Positions 8,981-18,433 of a DNA stretch of 64,000 bases are shown here, one piece after another (position 1 is the first letter of the stretch; the number at the start of each line of letters is the position of its first letter). The DNA lies in contig NZ_LMHY01000012.1 in assembly GCF_001429045.1 (NCBI RefSeq), positions 24,575 to 88,574 of the forward strand, given 5' to 3'. A program made the position numbers and the translations under genes. Under the pieces are notes generated by a model. That model made no database searches and had not been told where the DNA came from. It was given only the letters and a program-made list of their open reading frames with translations. This DNA comes from Pseudomonas sp. Root71. Lineage in GTDB: Bacteria; Pseudomonadota; Gammaproteobacteria; Pseudomonadales; Pseudomonadaceae.

Positions 8981-9826
8981 TTAGCGGGTGCCGCGACGGC
9001 TCATGAACGCCAGACGCTCCAGCAGTTGCACGTCCTGTTCGTTCTTGACCAGCGCACCGGCCAGCGGCGGGATAGCCTTGGTCGGATCGCGCTCGCGCAG
9101 CACCGCTTCGCCGATGTTGTCGGCCATCAGCAGCTTGAGCCAGTCCACGAGCTCGGAGGTCGAAGGTTTCTTCTTCAGGCCCGGCACCTTGCGCACGTCG
9201 AAGAACACGTCCAGCGCTTCGCTGACCAGGTCTTTCTTGATGTCCGGGTAGTGCACATCGACGATCTTTTGCAGGGTGGTGCGGTCGGGGAAAGCGATGT
9301 AGTGGAAGAAGCAGCGGCGCAGGAAGGCGTCGGGCAGCTCTTTTTCGTTGTTGGAGGTAATGATGATGATCGGACGTTTCTTGGCCTTGATGGTTTCGTC
9401 GATCTCGTAAACGTAGAACTCCATCTTGTCGAGTTCTTGCAGCAAGTCGTTGGGGAACTCGATGTCGGCCTTGTCGATTTCGTCGATCAGCAGGATCACC
9501 CGCTCTTCGGATTCGAAGGCTTCCCAGAGCTTGCCCTTTTTCAGGTAGTTGCGTACGTCGTGGACTTTTTCGTTGCCCAGTTGCGAGTCGCGCAGGCGGC
9601 TGACCGCGTCGTACTCGTACAGGCCCTGGTGGGCCTTGGTGGTGGACTTGATATGCCAGGTGATCAGCTTGGCGCCAAAGGATTCGGCCAGTTGCTCGGC
9701 GAGCATGGTCTTGCCGGTGCCCGGTTCGCCCTTGACCAGCAATGGCCGCTCCAGGGTGATGGCGGCGTTGACCGCCAGCTTCAGGTCATCGGTGGCGACG
9801 TAGGCCTGGGTGCCTTCGAACTTCAT
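8981..9826 (-). CDS. MoxR-family AAA+ ATPase
   Basis: This 281-residue ATPase shows Walker A GEPGTGKT at residues 33-40, Walker B LLIDEID at 112-118 and sensor 1 ITSNNEKELPDAFLRRC. It forms a two-gene operon with the VWA protein just downstream. Such ATPases remodel or activate VWA-linked client complexes. No substrate can be assigned from the neighbours, which are a 5-oxoprolinase operon and an unrelated small gene pair. Confidence 0.9.
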   Translation of the reverse strand: MKFEGTQAYVATDDLKLAVNAAITLERPLLVKGEPGTGKTMLAEQLAESFGAKLITWHIKSTTKAHQGLYEYDAVSRLRDSQLGNEKVHDVRNYLKKGKLWEAFESEERVILLIDEIDKADIEFPNDLLQELDKMEFYVYEIDETIKAKKRPIIIITSNNEKELPDAFLRRCFFHYIAFPDRTTLQKIVDVHYPDIKKDLVSEALDVFFDVRKVPGLKKKPSTSELVDWLKLLMADNIGEAVLRERDPTKAIPPLAGALVKNEQDVQLLERLAFMSRRGTR

Positions 9827-10001
9827 CTGCTAATCCTCGAACGGTAACGCCGACCTGAACGAGGCAGGGCGGGGGCGCAATAAAATGGTCAGCCCCGACT
9901 ATAACGCGCAGCCCGGTCGACTGTGAACGCAGACGGCTTATTCAGTCTCTGAATGGGGCGTCACATCTTGACTCAGTCTCGGTTACTGGCCAGCATAGAG
10001 A

Positions 10002-10020
10002 TATCGCCATTTTGGCGATA
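10002..10020. promoter_or_regulatory. Perfect palindrome TATCGCCA-TTT-TGGCGATA at the start of the DUF4160/DUF2442 pair
   Basis: An exact 8-bp inverted repeat with a 3-base spacer ends 2 bases before the first possible start codon of the DUF4160 gene. A TTGACT hexamer lies at 9968-9973. A dyad over the promoter or ribosome site of a two-gene unit whose second gene has an HTH suggests autoregulation. No U-tract follows, so it is not a terminator. Confidence 0.6.
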
Positions 10021-10022
10021 GC

Positions 10023-10262
10023 ATGCCGGGCATGTCTACAAAATACCGATTTCGAGATACATACCGCATTCAGTTGCGCGAAAAGGATCATCCACCGCCA
10101 CACGTTCATCTGACGGGTGGCGGGCTGGACGTCATGTTGAGCCTGGAAACTGTCGAAGTGATGGTGGGCAAGGCGCCGCCGCTGATTCTCAGGGAAGCTC
10201 TGGAGTGGGTCAGAGCTCACCAGACTCAATTGCTGGAGGATTGGAAACGATGCTACCCATGA
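10023..10262 (+). CDS. DUF4160 small protein
   Basis: This 79-residue protein carries the DUF4160 signature: a basic start (KYRFRDTYRIQLREKD) followed by HPPPHVHL. GMSTKYRF offers an alternative start at ATG 10032; neither start has a strong Shine-Dalgarno, so the N-terminus is uncertain by three residues. It overlaps the next gene by 13 bases. Pairs of DUF4160 with DUF2442 proteins recur in bacteria and look like two-component modules, possibly toxin-antitoxin-like, but the biochemical function is unknown to me. Confidence 0.8.
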   Translation: MPGMSTKYRFRDTYRIQLREKDHPPPHVHLTGGGLDVMLSLETVEVMVGKAPPLILREALEWVRAHQTQLLEDWKRCYP

Positions 10263-10750
10263 AACGACCACGGCTATCGGCAGTGCAAGCGTTGTCGGAT
10301 TATCGTCTGGCGCTGACATTTATCGATGGCCAGCAGCTGCTGCTCGATTTGAGCCGCGACCTGCATGCCTATCCAGGCCTGCAACCTTTACAGGGCGTTG
10401 CTTTTGAGTATGTAGCGTTGGGTGACGATGGCTGGAGTGTCGAATGGCCTGAACTTGATATCCAGATTGGTGCAGATACTCTCTACTTGGATGCCTTGGC
10501 GCAAAATGCAGCCGACGAGAACACCCGAATCTTTATCGATTGGCGTGCTCGCACCGGGTTGCCGCTAAATCAAGCGGCTGAAGCGCTGGGGGTCAGTACC
10601 CGTAGCATCACCCGATACAGCAGTGGTCGCGAAGCGGTGCCGCGATCGTTGGCCTTGGCCTGCCTGGGGTGGGACTTCCTGCAACAGCAAACGAATTCAT
10701 CCCGTGCGGCAGAAGACACCGGCCGGTACATCGTCACGCGCAAAAGTTAG
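10250..10750 (+). CDS. DUF2442 protein with C-terminal HTH
   Basis: This 166-residue protein has an N-terminal DUF2442-like domain (about residues 5-85; DYRLALTFIDGQQLLLDL, then SVEWPELDIQIGADTLYLDAL) and a C-terminal HTH (about residues 105-150; LPLNQAAEALGVSTRSITRYSSG). GGAGG at about 10235-10239 is well placed for ATG 10250, which lies inside the DUF4160 gene; ATG 10259 would give the ATGA overlap. The HTH makes it the likely autoregulator binding the palindrome at 10002-10020. Its stop codon overlaps that of the convergent DUF748 gene. Confidence 0.8.
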   Translation: MLPMKRPRLSAVQALSDYRLALTFIDGQQLLLDLSRDLHAYPGLQPLQGVAFEYVALGDDGWSVEWPELDIQIGADTLYLDALAQNAADENTRIFIDWRARTGLPLNQAAEALGVSTRSITRYSSGREAVPRSLALACLGWDFLQQQTNSSRAAEDTGRYIVTRKS

Positions 10751-11823
10751 CCAGCATCCGGTTGGGGTCGCTCATACCGCGCATTGAATGCCTGGATGAA
10801 ACCATTGCGTAAAATCTGTAAAAAAGCCTGGAATGCGCTGACATCTTTCTGATGCACGTTGCCCTTGAGTTCAACCCGTGTCGCAAACTGGTTTTTGCCC
10901 TGGTTTTTCAGGACGGTCTCGGTACCGCCGACGAGGGCCTCCCAAATCGAGCGGAACAGTCCTTTGTCCTTGTTTTGTACATCCTGCTGCCAGTTGAACA
11001 CATCAACATCGCGCAGCAGTGGCTTTATATAGCCGGTCAGTCGCCCCTTGCTGGCCGAGGCTTCGATCACCACGTCGCCATGGCCGGCATTGAAGTCGAA
11101 CTTGCCGTAGGCCGCGGCGAAGTCGTTCAAACGCTTGAGTTCGATATCCGTGGTGCGCAAGCGAAACTCGAAGTCTTCGAAGTCGCTCAAGGGATCGAAA
11201 GTGGCCGTGGTTTCCAGTGGCGCGTGCCCCAGCAGCAGGGCTTTACCTTTGAAGCGCGCATCACGCTTGCCTTTGGTGTCGACCACGTTGGTCAGGTTGT
11301 AGATGTTGGCATCCACTTTTGTGGCATTCATGTTTACGGGTGGTTTGGAGTTGAAGTTGCGAAAACTGATCTTGCCATCGTTGATCTGCACTTCGTTCAG
11401 GGTAATGGGCAGTAGCTTGCCTAGTTGCGCGCGCCAGTCGGTACCCTCGCCGGTCTGGGAGTTTTTCTTGTTGGCCCCGCCGTCGACGAAGTTGATCTCG
11501 GGATTGATGAACTGCACTTCGGCCACTACCGCCCGGTCGTACCACAGCGAATGCCAACTGACCGAGAGGTCGATCAACGGCGCGTTGACGAAAGGCACCG
11601 GAACCTTGCCATCGATCTTGACGATTTTCAGTCCGTTGATTTTGTAGGCCCCGCGCCACAGGGCCAGGTCCACGTCGGTGATCTGGCCACGGTAGTCGCC
11701 CATGTTCGCCAGCCGCTCATTGAGGTAGTCGCGCACCAGATAGGGCAAGGCGATGTGGAGCGTTATCAGCAACACAACGAGGCCGATGAGGGTTAGCAGG
11801 GGCCAACTGTATCGACGTTTCAT
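10747..11823 (-). CDS. DUF748 AsmA-like inner-membrane protein
   Basis: This 358-residue protein begins with a basic residue cluster and one membrane segment (about residues 7-28), followed by a long periplasmic region rich in beta-strand-like sequence ([17 protein letters not shown] and similar). That layout and sequence match DUF748/AsmA-like proteins, which are linked to outer-membrane or lipid-transport homeostasis. I chose ATG 11823 (MKRRYSW) because the charged residues then directly precede the membrane segment; longer in-frame starts exist. The stop TAA overlaps the convergent DUF2442-HTH gene. Confidence 0.75.
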   Translation of the reverse strand: MKRRYSWPLLTLIGLVVLLITLHIALPYLVRDYLNERLANMGDYRGQITDVDLALWRGAYKINGLKIVKIDGKVPVPFVNAPLIDLSVSWHSLWYDRAVVAEVQFINPEINFVDGGANKKNSQTGEGTDWRAQLGKLLPITLNEVQINDGKISFRNFNSKPPVNMNATKVDANIYNLTNVVDTKGKRDARFKGKALLLGHAPLETTATFDPLSDFEDFEFRLRTTDIELKRLNDFAAAYGKFDFNAGHGDVVIEASASKGRLTGYIKPLLRDVDVFNWQQDVQNKDKGLFRSIWEALVGGTETVLKNQGKNQFATRVELKGNVHQKDVSAFQAFLQILRNGFIQAFNARYERPQPDAG

Positions 11824-11953
11824 GGCGGCAAATCTCTGGCGATCTAAAGCCATTGACTGCACTGATAAGCGGACGTTCGACCTGACTGGACGCCTGCGGG
11901 CAAGAGGGCTTACCTTGATGCCCTATTTCAATGCTGTCGTTAAGGACCCAGCC

Positions 11954-12928
11954 ATGAGCCGCATTTTCGCTGACAACGCCCACTCCATCGGCAACACGCC
12001 TCTGGTGCAGATCAATCGCATTGCGCCGCGTGGTGTGACCATCCTGGCCAAGATCGAAGGGCGCAACCCCGGTTACTCGGTAAAGTGCCGGATCGGCGCG
12101 AACATGATCTGGGATGCCGAGGGTAGCGGCAAACTCAAACCGGGCATGACCATCGTCGAACCCACCTCCGGCAATACTGGCATAGGCCTTGCCTTCGTGG
12201 CCGCCGCCCGGGGCTACAAGCTGATGCTGACCATGCCGGCGTCCATGAGTATCGAACGCCGCAAGGTGCTCAAGGCACTGGGCGCCGAACTGGTGTTGAC
12301 CGAGCCGGCCAAGGGTATGAAGGGAGCGATCGAGAAAGCCGGTGAAATCGTTGCCGGCGACCCGTCGAAGTACTTCATGCCGGGGCAATTCGACAACCCG
12401 GCCAACCCGGCCATCCACGAAAAAACCACCGGCCCGGAAATCTGGAACGATACCGACGGCGCGGTCGACGTGCTGGTGGCAGGCGTCGGAACCGGTGGAA
12501 CCATCACCGGGGTTTCACGGTATATCAAGAATACCCAGGGCAAACCGATACTCTCGGTGGCGGTGGAACCCGTGGTGTCTCCGGTGATCACCCAAGCCCT
12601 GGCCGGTGACGAAATCAAGCCGAGCCCGCACAAGATCCAGGGCATCGGTGCCGGTTTTGTGCCGAAGAACCTCGATTTGTCGATTGTCGATCGGGTGGAG
12701 CTGGTCAGTGACGAAGAGTCCAAGGCCATGGCCTTGCGCTTGATGCAGGAAGAAGGAATCTTGTGCGGGATTTCCTGCGGTGCCGCCATGGCAGTGGCCG
12801 TTCGGCTGGCCGAGACCCCGGAAATGCAGGGCAAGACCATCGTGGTGATTCTTCCGGATTCCGGTGAACGTTACCTGTCGAGCATGCTGTTCAGTGATCT
12901 GTTTACCGAACAGGAGAATCAGCAGTAA
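11954..12928 (+). CDS. cysK: Cysteine synthase A
   Basis: This 324-residue O-acetylserine sulfhydrylase makes L-cysteine from O-acetylserine and sulfide with pyridoxal phosphate. The Schiff-base lysine is K44 in [10 protein letters not shown], the substrate loop reads EPTSGNTG, the phosphate loop GTGGT lies in [13 protein letters not shown], and the C-terminal serine stretch is PDSGERYLS. The KCRIG context and length favour CysK over CysM. The start is ATG 11954, where the conserved N-terminus [19 protein letters not shown] begins; the upstream extension is not family-like. It appears monocistronic. Confidence 0.93.
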   Translation: MSRIFADNAHSIGNTPLVQINRIAPRGVTILAKIEGRNPGYSVKCRIGANMIWDAEGSGKLKPGMTIVEPTSGNTGIGLAFVAAARGYKLMLTMPASMSIERRKVLKALGAELVLTEPAKGMKGAIEKAGEIVAGDPSKYFMPGQFDNPANPAIHEKTTGPEIWNDTDGAVDVLVAGVGTGGTITGVSRYIKNTQGKPILSVAVEPVVSPVITQALAGDEIKPSPHKIQGIGAGFVPKNLDLSIVDRVELVSDEESKAMALRLMQEEGILCGISCGAAMAVAVRLAETPEMQGKTIVVILPDSGERYLSSMLFSDLFTEQENQQ

Positions 12929-13067
12929 GCACTAAACATTGGCCGATTGTGGCTGGCGGTGATGGCTGAGGCGTTATCGCTGGTTGCGATCCATTGAACT
13001 GGTCCGGTTGATGATGGATTACATCAGCCAGCGTTCAGGCACCTTATGTTAATAAATGCTTTGTTGC

Positions 13068-13088
13068 ACATTCATTAACATTGAATGT
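13068..13088. promoter_or_regulatory. Dyad ACATTCA-N7-TGAATGT upstream of lpxO-like gene
   Basis: A perfect 7-bp inverted repeat lies about 104 bases before the LpxO-like start, in an AT-rich intergenic region of 263 bases that holds no other convincing feature. It could be an operator. No regulator gene lies next to it. Confidence 0.4.
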
Positions 13089-13191
13089 TGAAAAGTGCAG
13101 GTTTTCACCGGGTCGGTAGTGTTTATCATACTGGCAGCCATGTCGGGCAATAGACGTGGTGCAGTGCAGTCTATCTTCAAAGGAGTTGTTG

Positions 13192-14130
13192 ATGACCTTA
13201 TCGGTTGCCGCGAAGGCATCGTTGTTGTTGCTGTTTCTCGGCAGCACCCTCTATGTGCATTTGCGTGGTAAGGCGCGCCTGCCGGTTCTGCGCCAGTTCG
13301 TTAACCATTCGGCACTGTTCGCCCCCTATAACGCCTTGATGTACCTGTTTTCCGGTGTGCCTTCGAAACCGTATCTGGATCGCAGCAAGTTCCCGGAACT
13401 GGATGTGCTCAAGGACAACTGGGAGGTGATTCGCGATGAAGCGATGCACTTGTTCGACGAGGGGTATATCCGCGCGGCGGCAAAGAACAACGACGCCGGT
13501 TTCGGATCGTTCTTCAAGAAGGGCTGGAAACGTTTCTATCTCAAGTGGTATGACAAACCGCTGCCTTCCGCCGAGGTCTTGTGTCCGAAAACCGTGGAAC
13601 TGGTCAACAGCATTCCCAGCGTCAAAGGTGCAATGTTCGCGCTGCTGCCGGGCGGCAGCCACCTCAACCCGCATCGTGATCCGTTTGGCGGCTCCCTGCG
13701 TTATCACCTGGGCCTGTCCACCCCCAATTCCGATGCTTGCCGCATCTTTGTCGATGGGCAGGTTTACGCCTGGCGCGACGGTGAAGACGTGATGTTCGAC
13801 GAGACCTACGTGCACTGGGTCAAGAATGAAACGGAAAAGACCCGTGTCATTCTGTTCTGCGATATCGAGCGTCCACTGAGCAATCGCTTCATGACCCGAG
13901 TCAATCGCGGTGTCAGCACCTGGTTGGGTCGCGCCACAGCCCCTCAGAACCTGGACGACGAGCGTGTGGGGGGGATTAACCGGGTCTATGCCTGGAGCAA
14001 GAGTTCCAGTGATAAATTCAGTGGCGTGGTCAAGCAATTGAAGCGGCGCAACCCCAAGGCCTACCGCGTACTACGTCCGGTGCTGGCGGTGGCGGTGGCG
14101 ACGTTGTTGGGGTATTGGTTGTTCGGCTGA
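13192..14130 (+). CDS. lpxO: Aspartyl/asparaginyl beta-hydroxylase family, LpxO-like lipid A hydroxylase
   Basis: This 312-residue protein has an N-terminal membrane segment (about residues 6-24), a Fe(II)/2-oxoglutarate dioxygenase domain and a C-terminal membrane segment (about residues 295-311). Iron ligands appear as H161 in NPHRDP with D163, and H208 in YVHWVKNET. LpxO enzymes 2-hydroxylate acyl chains of lipid A at the inner membrane. Start ATG 13192 has a strong AAAGGAG 9 bases upstream. The C-terminal segment makes LpxO more likely than a soluble AspH-like enzyme, although the family includes other substrates. A bidirectional-looking terminator follows. Confidence 0.85.
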   Translation: MTLSVAAKASLLLLFLGSTLYVHLRGKARLPVLRQFVNHSALFAPYNALMYLFSGVPSKPYLDRSKFPELDVLKDNWEVIRDEAMHLFDEGYIRAAAKNNDAGFGSFFKKGWKRFYLKWYDKPLPSAEVLCPKTVELVNSIPSVKGAMFALLPGGSHLNPHRDPFGGSLRYHLGLSTPNSDACRIFVDGQVYAWRDGEDVMFDETYVHWVKNETEKTRVILFCDIERPLSNRFMTRVNRGVSTWLGRATAPQNLDDERVGGINRVYAWSKSSSDKFSGVVKQLKRRNPKAYRVLRPVLAVAVATLLGYWLFG

Positions 14131-14145
14131 AGCCGTAGACAGAAT

Positions 14146-14174
14146 AAAAAACCGCTCGTTGTGAGCGGTTTTTT
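14146..14174 (+). terminator. Intrinsic terminator after lpxO-like gene
   Basis: ACCGCTC-GTTGT-GAGCGGT forms a stable hairpin flanked by A-runs upstream and T-runs downstream. It can work on both strands. Confidence 0.85.
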
Positions 14175-14335
14175 ATGGATCTTCACGTAATCCCTGAGTG
14201 CTCCTCCACCGCACAATGCGGACTCTGTGCCGACTGTCGTTGCCGAGTCGTTGCAATCCATGTCGTACGCTGGTTATAGTCGGCGCACGGTGAGTTTCGG
14301 ACTCACTTTTTATCCTTCGAGAAAAGATCAGCCCA

Positions 14336-14500
14336 ATGCCTGCATCCCTCATCAACGCGGTAGTCGATTCAGCGGTCAACGCTGGCGTCGTGCCGTGCGG
14401 GAATCAGCAGCCCGGGCAGATCAGTCATTACCCCCCACCTGTCAGTAGCACGCCGGTGTGCGCAGTCGTATCACCGCCAGGCGTTGGAATTTCGGGCTGA
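14336..14500 (+). CDS. Small hypothetical protein, Pro/Val-rich
   Basis: This 54-residue frame starts with MPASLINAVVDSAVNAGVV and continues with a proline-rich, low-charge tail (SHYPPPVSSTPVC and PPGVGISG). I do not recognise a family. The codons look like genuine Pseudomonas coding sequence (GC-rich third positions), and it lies in an otherwise empty gap between a terminator and the EamA gene. The upstream Shine-Dalgarno is weak. It may be a real small protein with an unknown role, or a chance frame. Confidence 0.45.
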   Translation: MPASLINAVVDSAVNAGVVPCGNQQPGQISHYPPPVSSTPVCAVVSPPGVGISG

Positions 14501-14595
14501 TCAGCTGCTTTGTGCTGTTCCCCTGCCTGCCTGGAAAAACTACTGAATTTCAGCTTCGGCTGAGTTGGCTTTTTGCCTGACTACAGGTGGTCTTC

Positions 14596-15459
14596 ATGTT
14601 TGTCCTTTCGAAAAAGTCCGCGCTCGCGGCGGCGTCCACGAGCCTGTTCGTTCTGCTGTGGAGCAGCGGGGCGATTTTCTCCAAATGGGGGCTTGCCCAC
14701 GCGTCGCCCTTCGCCTTCCTGATGTTTCGTTTCGTCATCGCCCTGGGCGGCCTGGCGTTGCTGGTGCCGTTGCTCAAGCTGAAGTTGCCCGCGGGTGGCA
14801 AGCCGATGCTGTATGCGATGGCCACCGGCGTGGTGTTGTTGGGGGCGTATCAGATTTTCTATCTGCTGGCCCTGGACCTTAAAGTCACGCCTGGGGTGAT
14901 GGCGACCATCATGGGCGTGCAGCCGATCCTCACCGTGGTGCTGATGGAGCGCCAGCGTTCCTGGAGCAGGATGTTCGGCCTGGCCCTGGGGCTGACCGGG
15001 TTGGTCATGGTGGTCTATCAGGGCATCGGGCTGGCCGGGATGTCGCTGGTCGGGATGCTTTTCGGTCTGCTGGCGCTGGCGAGCATGACCTTCGGTTCGA
15101 TCATGCAGAAACGCATCACCGACAATCCCCTCGGCACACTGCCGGTGCAGTATCTGGCCGGACTGCTGTTGTGCGGGATTTTCGTACCCTTCCAGCCGTT
15201 TCACTTCGAGCACGGCAGCGGTTTCATCCTGCCGGTGCTATGGATGGGGCTGGTGGTGTCGGTGCTGGCGACACTGTTGCTCTACCGCTTGATCGCCCGG
15301 GGCAATCTGGTGAATGTCACCAGCCTGTTTTACCTGGTGCCGGCGGTCACGGCGGTGATGGACTATCTGATCTTCGGCAATCGCCTGGCGCTGTTGAGCC
15401 TGTTCGGTATGCTGTTGATCATCGTCGGTCTGGTGTTTGTGTTCCGTAAAACCGCGTAA
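14596..15459 (+). CDS. EamA/DMT-family transporter
   Basis: This 287-residue protein has ten hydrophobic segments in two EamA repeats, starting with a SSGAIFSKWGLAHASPFAFLMFR region typical of drug/metabolite exporters. ATG 14596 is preceded by AGGTGG at 14585-14590, so the start is well supported. The substrate is unknown. It is followed by a terminator and a REP pair, then by a convergent second EamA gene. Confidence 0.88.
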   Translation: MFVLSKKSALAAASTSLFVLLWSSGAIFSKWGLAHASPFAFLMFRFVIALGGLALLVPLLKLKLPAGGKPMLYAMATGVVLLGAYQIFYLLALDLKVTPGVMATIMGVQPILTVVLMERQRSWSRMFGLALGLTGLVMVVYQGIGLAGMSLVGMLFGLLALASMTFGSIMQKRITDNPLGTLPVQYLAGLLLCGIFVPFQPFHFEHGSGFILPVLWMGLVVSVLATLLLYRLIARGNLVNVTSLFYLVPAVTAVMDYLIFGNRLALLSLFGMLLIIVGLVFVFRKTA

Positions 15460-15476
15460 TTGCGGGCAAACCCGGG

Positions 15477-15507
15477 AAGGCCTGGAGCAATGCTCCAGGC
15501 CTTTGTG
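15477..15507 (+). terminator. Intrinsic terminator after EamA gene
   Basis: The stem AAGGCCTGGAGCA / TGCTCCAGGCCTT with a 1-base overlap loop is followed by a T-rich stretch (TTTGTGATTTTT). It sits just after the EamA stop. Confidence 0.75.
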
Positions 15508-15527
15508 ATTTTTGGCGTCTGATCAGC

Positions 15528-15626
15528 CGCCTTCGCGGGCAAGCCCGCTCCCACAGTGATTGATGTCGTACACGGATTTTGCGTACAACACGGAACCCTG
15601 TGGGAGCGGGCTTGCTCGCGAAGGCG
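15528..15626. repeat. REP pair, family A
   Basis: Oppositely oriented REP palindromes lie at 15528-15556 and 15598-15626, between two convergent EamA genes. Confidence 0.9.
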
Positions 15627-15646
15627 TCATCCACAACACCACAACT

Positions 15647-16555
15647 CTATCGATTAGCCGCCAAAGCTGGTTTCACCACAGCCGGCTTCAACACCAGCCA
15701 CAACGCCAGCGCAATCAACAACCCGCCATAGATATGCGCCAACGACAGCGGCTCATCGAGAAACAGCGCCCCCCACAACACGCCGAATAGCGGGATCAAA
15801 AAGGTCGTAGTCATCGATTTCACCGGACCAATCGAGCTCAGGAGCCGGAAGTAAATAATGTACGCAAACGCCGTGCATCCCAGACCCAACCCCAGCAACG
15901 AGAGCCAGACACTCCAGCCGCCCCAGCTTGCGGGTGGCTGGCTGATCACGCTGTAGCCGAACAGCGGCAGCAGGAACAACGTCGCGCCGAGCATGCTGCC
16001 CAGTGCCGACAAACGGCTGTCCAGGCCACCGGCCTGATCGAGCCAGCGGCGGGCCAGAAACCCCGCAAATCCGTAGCAGGTGGTCGCAAGCAGGCAGGCG
16101 ACGGCACCCATCAGCAGTTCCATATCGAACGCCACCGGCCCGGCACGGGTCAGCACGCCCACGCCGAACAGCCCCAGAAACACGCCGCCAAGTTTGGCGC
16201 CAGTGAGCCTTTCATGGAAAAACAGGCCGCCGATCAGCACGCCCATCAAGGGTGTCGTGGCATTGAAGATCGACGAGTAACCGGCCGGCAGCACCTGCGC
16301 GGCCACCGAATAGAGCGTCGCCGGAATTCCGGAGTTGATCACCCCGAGCAGCATCACGGTCTTGAGTTTGCCCTTGAAATCCCAACTGATGCGCATCAGC
16401 CCAAGAATCACCAGCAGTCCGGCAGCGGCTATCGATACTCGGAAAAAAGCGGTAGGAATGCTGCCAATCACCGGGGCGATGATGCGCATGAACAGAAAAC
16501 TCGCACCCCAAATGGCCGCCAGGGACAGTAAACGGAAAATATCGACGGGGTTCAC
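15647..16555 (-). CDS. EamA/DMT-family transporter
   Basis: This 302-residue protein has ten hydrophobic segments in two EamA repeats; the first helix region reads LAAIWGASFLFMRIIAPVIG and the second repeat has a PL.GVLWGALFLDEPL-like end. GTG 16555 is preferred: AAGGAAGGA lies about 7 bases upstream and the protein then starts directly before TM1, whereas a longer in-frame start adds an uncharacteristic polar extension. It is divergent from aceK. The substrate is unknown. Confidence 0.85.
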   Translation of the reverse strand: MNPVDIFRLLSLAAIWGASFLFMRIIAPVIGSIPTAFFRVSIAAAGLLVILGLMRISWDFKGKLKTVMLLGVINSGIPATLYSVAAQVLPAGYSSIFNATTPLMGVLIGGLFFHERLTGAKLGGVFLGLFGVGVLTRAGPVAFDMELLMGAVACLLATTCYGFAGFLARRWLDQAGGLDSRLSALGSMLGATLFLLPLFGYSVISQPPASWGGWSVWLSLLGLGLGCTAFAYIIYFRLLSSIGPVKSMTTTFLIPLFGVLWGALFLDEPLSLAHIYGGLLIALALWLVLKPAVVKPALAANR

Positions 16556-16714
16556 AGCGAGGTCCTTCCTTGGGGGAGGGGCGAAAGTGTTGCTGAGTGT
16601 GTGATCGATGGCAACCGAAAACCGGGCATTTAATTCGGCTGGAAAATTACGCTTCTCCTGCACCCGGTTCACTGGCTAAGCTCAAGCCTCCCGAATTCCC
16701 GAAGAGGTCTCACC

Positions 16715-18433
16715 ATGCCGCAGCAATGGCCAGCCGCCGACATCGCCCGCTTGATACTCGATGGCTTCGACGATTACCGCGAGCATTTTCGCCAGATCAC
16801 CGACGGCGCCCGGGCCCGCTTCGAACAGGCCAGGTGGCAGGAAACGCAGACGGCGTCGGCGGCACGGATCAATCTGTACGAAGACAAGGTCGGTGAAACG
16901 GTGGAGCGACTGCGCACCGCGTTTGACGCCGACACCCTGGACGTCAGCTGCTGGCCGCTGGTCAAAAACGCCTACATCAGCCTGATCGACCTGCGTTTTG
17001 ACGATGAACTGTCCGAGACCTGGTACAACTCGATCTTCTGCGGGCTGTTCAGCCATGACCTGATCAGCGACGGTTGCATGTTCATCCACACCACCCGGCC
17101 GAGCCTTCGCCGTGCCCGGGCCGCGCAAACCCGCACCTACAAGCCGCAAGGCCAATTGTCGGCGATGCTCGCCAGCATCTTCGCCGACTACCGCTTCAGC
17201 GAGGACTACGCCGACCTGGCCGGGGACCTGAAGCGCCTCGAAGCGCAACTGCGCGAAAATCTGCCGGACTGGGTGTGCAAAGACCCGGAGCTGAGTGTCG
17301 AGCTGTTTTCCTCGGTGCTGTACCGCAATAAAGGCGCGTACCTGGTGGGGCGCATCTACACCGCCGACGAGCAATGGCCGCTGGCAATTCCATTGCTGCA
17401 CCTGGAGGGTCGCGGCATCCAGATCGATGCGCTGATCACCGATGAGGCGGACGTATCGATCATCTTCTCGTTCACCCGTTCGTATTTCATGGTGGATGTG
17501 CCGGTGCCTGCGGAGTTCATCGGCTTCCTGCGGCGTATTCTGCCGGGCAAGCACATTGCCGAGCTGTACACCTCGATTGGCTTCTACAAGCACGGCAAGT
17601 CGGAGTTCTATCGGGCGCTGATCAATCACCTGGCCAACACCGACGACCAGTTCATCATGGCCCCAGGCGTGCGCGGCATGGTCATGAGCGTGTTCACCCT
17701 GCCGGGTTTCAACACCGTGTTCAAAATCATCAAGGACCGTTTCTCGCCGTCGAAAAACGTCGACCGCGCCACGGTGATCGAAAAGTACCGCCTGGTGAAA
17801 AGCGTCGACCGCGTCGGGCGCATGGCCGATACCCAGGAATTCGCCGATTTCCGTTTTCCGCTGAGCAAGTTCGATCCGGCGTGCCTGGAGGAGCTGCTGG
17901 AAGTCGCGCCGTCCACGGTGTCGGTGGAAGACGATACGGTGCTGATCCGCCACTGCTGGACCGAGCGCCGCATGACCCCGCTGAACCTCTACCTGGAACA
18001 CGCCAACGAGGCGCAGGTGCGCGAGGCCCTGGAAGACTACGGGCTGGCGATCAAGCAACTGGCGGCGGCCAACATCTTTCCCGGCGACATGCTGCTAAAG
18101 AACTTCGGTGTCACCCGTCACGGTCGGGTGGTGTTCTACGACTACGACGAGATCTGCTTCCTCACCGAGGCCAACTTCCGCCATATCCCGCAACCCCGCA
18201 CCCCGGAAGATGAAATGGCTTCCGAACCCTGGTATTCGATCGGGCCGCTGGATGTGTTCCCGGAGGAGTTTCCGCCGTTCCTGTTTGCCGATTTCGGGCA
18301 ACGCAAGTTGTTCGATCAACTGCATGGCGAGCTGTACAACGCCGATTACTGGAAGAGCCTGCAGGAAGCGATTCGGGCGGGGAAGGTGATTGATGTGTTT
18401 CCGTATCGGCGTAAAGGCCTCGATAACGAGTAG
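16715..18433 (+). CDS. aceK: Isocitrate dehydrogenase kinase/phosphatase
   Basis: This 572-residue protein matches AceK along its full length. AceK phosphorylates and dephosphorylates isocitrate dehydrogenase, switching carbon between the TCA cycle and the glyoxylate shunt. Recognisable stretches are the N-terminal regulatory domain beginning [17 protein letters not shown] and the kinase-like core, with [37 protein letters not shown] and [22 protein letters not shown] precedes the ATG. The stop TAG also forms the first three bases of a repeat element. No aceA or aceB lies next to it. Confidence 0.95.
   Translation: MPQQWPAADIARLILDGFDDYREHFRQITDGARARFEQARWQETQTASAARINLYEDKVGETVERLRTAFDADTLDVSCWPLVKNAYISLIDLRFDDELSETWYNSIFCGLFSHDLISDGCMFIHTTRPSLRRARAAQTRTYKPQGQLSAMLASIFADYRFSEDYADLAGDLKRLEAQLRENLPDWVCKDPELSVELFSSVLYRNKGAYLVGRIYTADEQWPLAIPLLHLEGRGIQIDALITDEADVSIIFSFTRSYFMVDVPVPAEFIGFLRRILPGKHIAELYTSIGFYKHGKSEFYRALINHLANTDDQFIMAPGVRGMVMSVFTLPGFNTVFKIIKDRFSPSKNVDRATVIEKYRLVKSVDRVGRMADTQEFADFRFPLSKFDPACLEELLEVAPSTVSVEDDTVLIRHCWTERRMTPLNLYLEHANEAQVREALEDYGLAIKQLAAANIFPGDMLLKNFGVTRHGRVVFYDYDEICFLTEANFRHIPQPRTPEDEMASEPWYSIGPLDVFPEEFPPFLFADFGQRKLFDQLHGELYNADYWKSLQEAIRAGKVIDVFPYRRKGLDNE

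Noticed and set aside
8333..9847. 504-codon plus-strand frame opposite the MoxR/VWA genes
   Set aside because: It lies antisense to two well-supported genes and reads as low-complexity valine/leucine-rich sequence.
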